Below are positions 12,746 to 13,963 of a stretch of DNA of 13,963 bases, in pieces. Position 1 is the stretch's first letter, and each line of letters opens with the position of its first letter. A model generated the notes under the pieces. That model had not been told where the DNA came from. It saw only the letters and a list, made by a program, of their open reading frames with translations, and made no database searches. This DNA comes from JAAZMU01 sp964547725. GTDB taxonomy: Bacteria; Patescibacteriota; Minisyncoccia; Minisyncoccales; Minisyncoccaceae. Location: the NCBI GenBank assembly GCA_964547725.1, contig CAZJOO010000016.1:1-13963 (forward strand), given 5' to 3'. The translations under genes were made by a program, and so were the position numbers.

Positions 12746-12774
12746 ATATTACCATTTAAAAAATAAAATTACAA
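12746..12774 (-). promoter_or_regulatory. Possible promoter of the DUF5663-like gene
   Basis: TTGTAA (12769-12774) and TAATAT (12746-12751) are 17 bases apart, with an upstream TG before the -10. The -35 lies inside the last codons of the rdgB-like gene. The predicted start near 12740 leaves about 24 bases before the proposed ATT start codon. Confidence 0.4.
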
Positions 12775-13286
12775 CTTTTGAATTTTTCTAAAGCTATCCT
12801 TCTCATGGAAACATTATGCTTTTCCGCAGTTTCCATTTCAGCAAAGGTCTTACTTGCGCCTTCTGGAATAAAGATGGAATCCCAGCCAAAACCATTTTCT
12901 CCTTTTGGGCTTTTAGTAATAGTTCCTTTAACCTCTCCCACAAATTGCTCTAAGTTTTTACCATCAAAGTACGAAATACATATTTTAGCGATAGCGCCTC
13001 TATCTTCTTTAATTAAATCACAAATTTCTTGATAGGAAAGTTTTTTTTCAAACCATTTAATCAAAGCTCCCGGAAGTCCATTCAATTCGTCAAAAAAAAG
13101 ACCACCATCCTCAACAATAATAGCCTCTTTCAATATTTCATAGGCTTTCCTTGCCTTATATTCAGAAACTTGCTCAACATTCACCTCTTGGATTTCTTCC
13201 AATTCTAAACTTTGAGATTTTATTTTAAAACCTAAAATCTCTTCGAATTCTCTTACTTTTTTTTTGTTTCCGGTGATTAATAACAT
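12756..13286 (-). CDS. RdgB/HAM1-family non-canonical purine NTP pyrophosphatase
   Basis: A 176-residue enzyme of the family that hydrolyses XTP, dITP and ITP to the monophosphate and pyrophosphate, keeping damaged purines out of DNA and RNA. Motifs in order: LLITGNKKKVREFEEIL (2-18) for phosphate binding; VEDGGLFFDELNGLPGALIK (58-77), with the acidic metal-binding pair and the L-x-G-x-PG loop; GEVKGTITKSPKGENGFGWD (117-136), then SIFIPEG; and TFAEM (147-151). The final motif, usually K-N-x-x-SHR-x-A, reads KHNVSMRRIAL (156-166), with Met replacing His. Length is slightly short of the usual 190-200. The fold and catalytic acids appear intact. It is the first gene after a bidirectional-looking terminator and has its own near-leaderless promoter. 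Confidence 0.88.
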   Translation of the reverse strand: MLLITGNKKKVREFEEILGFKIKSQSLELEEIQEVNVEQVSEYKARKAYEILKEAIIVEDGGLFFDELNGLPGALIKWFEKKLSYQEICDLIKEDRGAIAKICISYFDGKNLEQFVGEVKGTITKSPKGENGFGWDSIFIPEGASKTFAEMETAEKHNVSMRRIALEKFKSCNFIF

Positions 13287-13293
13287 TAATTAT

Positions 13294-13321
13294 ATTATAA
13301 CAGAAATAAAAAACCTCGCAA
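13294..13321 (-). promoter_or_regulatory. Promoter of the rdgB-like gene (near-leaderless)
   Basis: A perfect TATAAT (13294-13299) with upstream TG (extended -10) lies 16 bases from TTGCGA (13316-13321). Only 7 bases separate the -10 box from the ATG at 13286. The -35 overlaps the 3' arm of the preceding terminator. Confidence 0.65.
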
Positions 13322-13337
13322 TAACGAAGAGGTTTTT
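13308..13337 (-). terminator. Rho-independent terminator, possibly bidirectional
   Basis: AAAAACCTC (13329-13337) pairs with GAGGTTTTT (13309-13317) around an 11-base loop, with T runs on both strands. It would end transcripts of the surface-protein gene that stops at 13469. Between 13338 and 13468 I see no confident gene. Confidence 0.7.
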
Positions 13338-13468
13338 CCATCTTTAATAACAGCCAATTTGTGTTATTTCCGCCGAAGCCATAACCGCGGAACAAGCACT
13401 CTAAACAAAATGTTCCCAACAATCATAACCAGAAGTTTTATAACAATTTTTGAAAGATTTATTAACTT

Positions 13469-13963
13469 TTAATATAAACCGATTTCGGCTCTATTGTTAG
13501 AGGTGGTCAATGAGTCAGCAACTACTGGATGTCCATCATACCCTGTGAAAGCAACCCACCACCATTCTGGATGCGTAGCGCAAGGATTAGGCCAATAAGA
13601 AGACAAGCTTAAGTTATATGTAAGAGCATTTGCTGCTTGGTTAGAAAAAGTATCTAAAAGAATTTTAAGTTTTTCATNNNNNNNNNNCCTGTGCTTTTAT
13701 GATTCCCGCAAGCATCTCCTCCCCAAACAGAAGAATTGTACCTCTGCCAATAAGCCGCTTGACTCCATCCTGAAGGAATTGTTGCTCTAGGGTATCTACA
13801 AATTGTTCCAGAACCAGTATCAAAAACTGTTCCACCAATTTGATCACATTCAAAAATAGTGCGAGTACTTCCAGCCCAAGTTAAAAAATTATTCCACATT
13901 GGACCTTGACTAGTCATAATTAGAGTGGCTCCTATCTCTCCACCTTCTGGGAGAGAAGAGGCG
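13469..13963 (-). CDS. Surface-type protein, C-terminal part, interrupted by an N gap
   Basis: From the right edge the frame reads ASSLPEGGEIGATLI and onward without needing a start, so the N terminus lies outside the window. It contains FECDQIGGTVFDTGSGTICR, then YPRATIPSGW, YWQRYNSSVWGGDACG and NHKST before the gap. After the gap the matching frame is EKLKILLDTFSNQAANALTY, then PNPCATHPEWWWVAFTGYDG, ending EIGLY and TAA (13469-13471). Several Cys, many Trp, Tyr, Ser and Thr, and few Lys are typical of an exported, disulfide-bonded surface domain. Similar C-terminal regions occur in Patescibacteria pilin-like or cell-surface proteins; that is a recollection, not a search. The ATG at 13677 beside the gap is followed at once by a stop and is not a start. 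The true gap length must be 2 modulo 3 for the two parts to join. Confidence 0.65.
13678..13687. other. Assembly gap (10 N)
   Basis: Ten consecutive N interrupt the surface-protein gene. The coding frames on the two sides differ by one base at this written length, so the number is a placeholder rather than a measured size. Confidence 0.99.

Noticed and set aside
13364..13426. A 20-residue hydrophobic/basic open frame (MIVGNILFRVLVPRLWLRRK).
   Set aside because: It lacks a Shine-Dalgarno sequence or a promoter and is too short to support without conservation.
13346..13475. A minus-strand frame ending AEITQIGCY, similar in style to the end of the surface protein, which might be a decayed duplicate.
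   Set aside because: It contains an in-frame TAG, and the similarity is limited to a few residues.

Overview
The window looks like a piece of chromosome from a Patescibacteria (candidate phyla radiation) bacterium, probably close to Parcubacteria. The evidence is family-level: AT-rich DNA, compact genes, a DUF5663-like small protein, a short ECF-type sigma factor, a single-pass anti-sigma-like membrane protein, a threonine-rich surface protein, and a ClpB locus with two small membrane-anchored partners. No rRNA or tRNA was seen, so the assignment is an inference. TGA serves as a normal stop (the ATGA overlap at 8282-8285), so the standard bacterial code applies. Every convincing gene lies on the minus strand, so transcription runs from high to low coordinates.

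In order of transcription: (1) 13963-13469 is the C-terminal part of a surface-type protein, interrupted by a 10-N assembly gap and followed by a terminator. (2) 13286-11695 holds an RdgB/HAM1-type nucleotide pyrophosphatase, a DUF5663-like protein whose reading frame begins upstream of any ATG, and an acidic low-complexity protein, ended by a strong hairpin terminator. (3) 11625-7941 is a tightly coupled set: ClpB, a membrane-anchored trypsin-fold protein that has lost all three catalytic residues, and a two-helix membrane protein. (4) 7897-7298 is a winged-helix regulator. (5) 7289-7149 is an array of twelve TGTCCG repeats spaced mostly 10-12 bases apart. (6) 7128-6024 is an ECF sigma factor and a membrane protein, ended by a strong terminator. 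(7) 5935-1213 is an accessory stretch: an unknown helical protein, a RhuM/Fic gene broken by a frameshift, an AAA/DUF4143 ATPase, an unknown helical protein and a winged-helix Fic protein. Two near-identical 47-48 bp repeats lie in it. (8) 1109-546 is the anti-sigma-like membrane protein, preceded by a textbook ECF-type promoter. (9) 504-1 is a long, highly folded leader RNA followed by the start of an exported surface protein.

The most interesting points are the structured leader at about 290-500; the repeat whose end lies exactly 8 bases upstream of a -35 box at three promoters; the phased TGTCCG array ahead of the sigma gene; the ClpB/pseudoprotease/membrane-protein operon; and the ECF promoter in front of the anti-sigma-like gene, which suggests a sigma/anti-sigma circuit whose halves are now separated by the accessory stretch. 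At least five promoters place the -10 box only 7-12 bases from the start codon, implying leaderless or nearly leaderless mRNAs.
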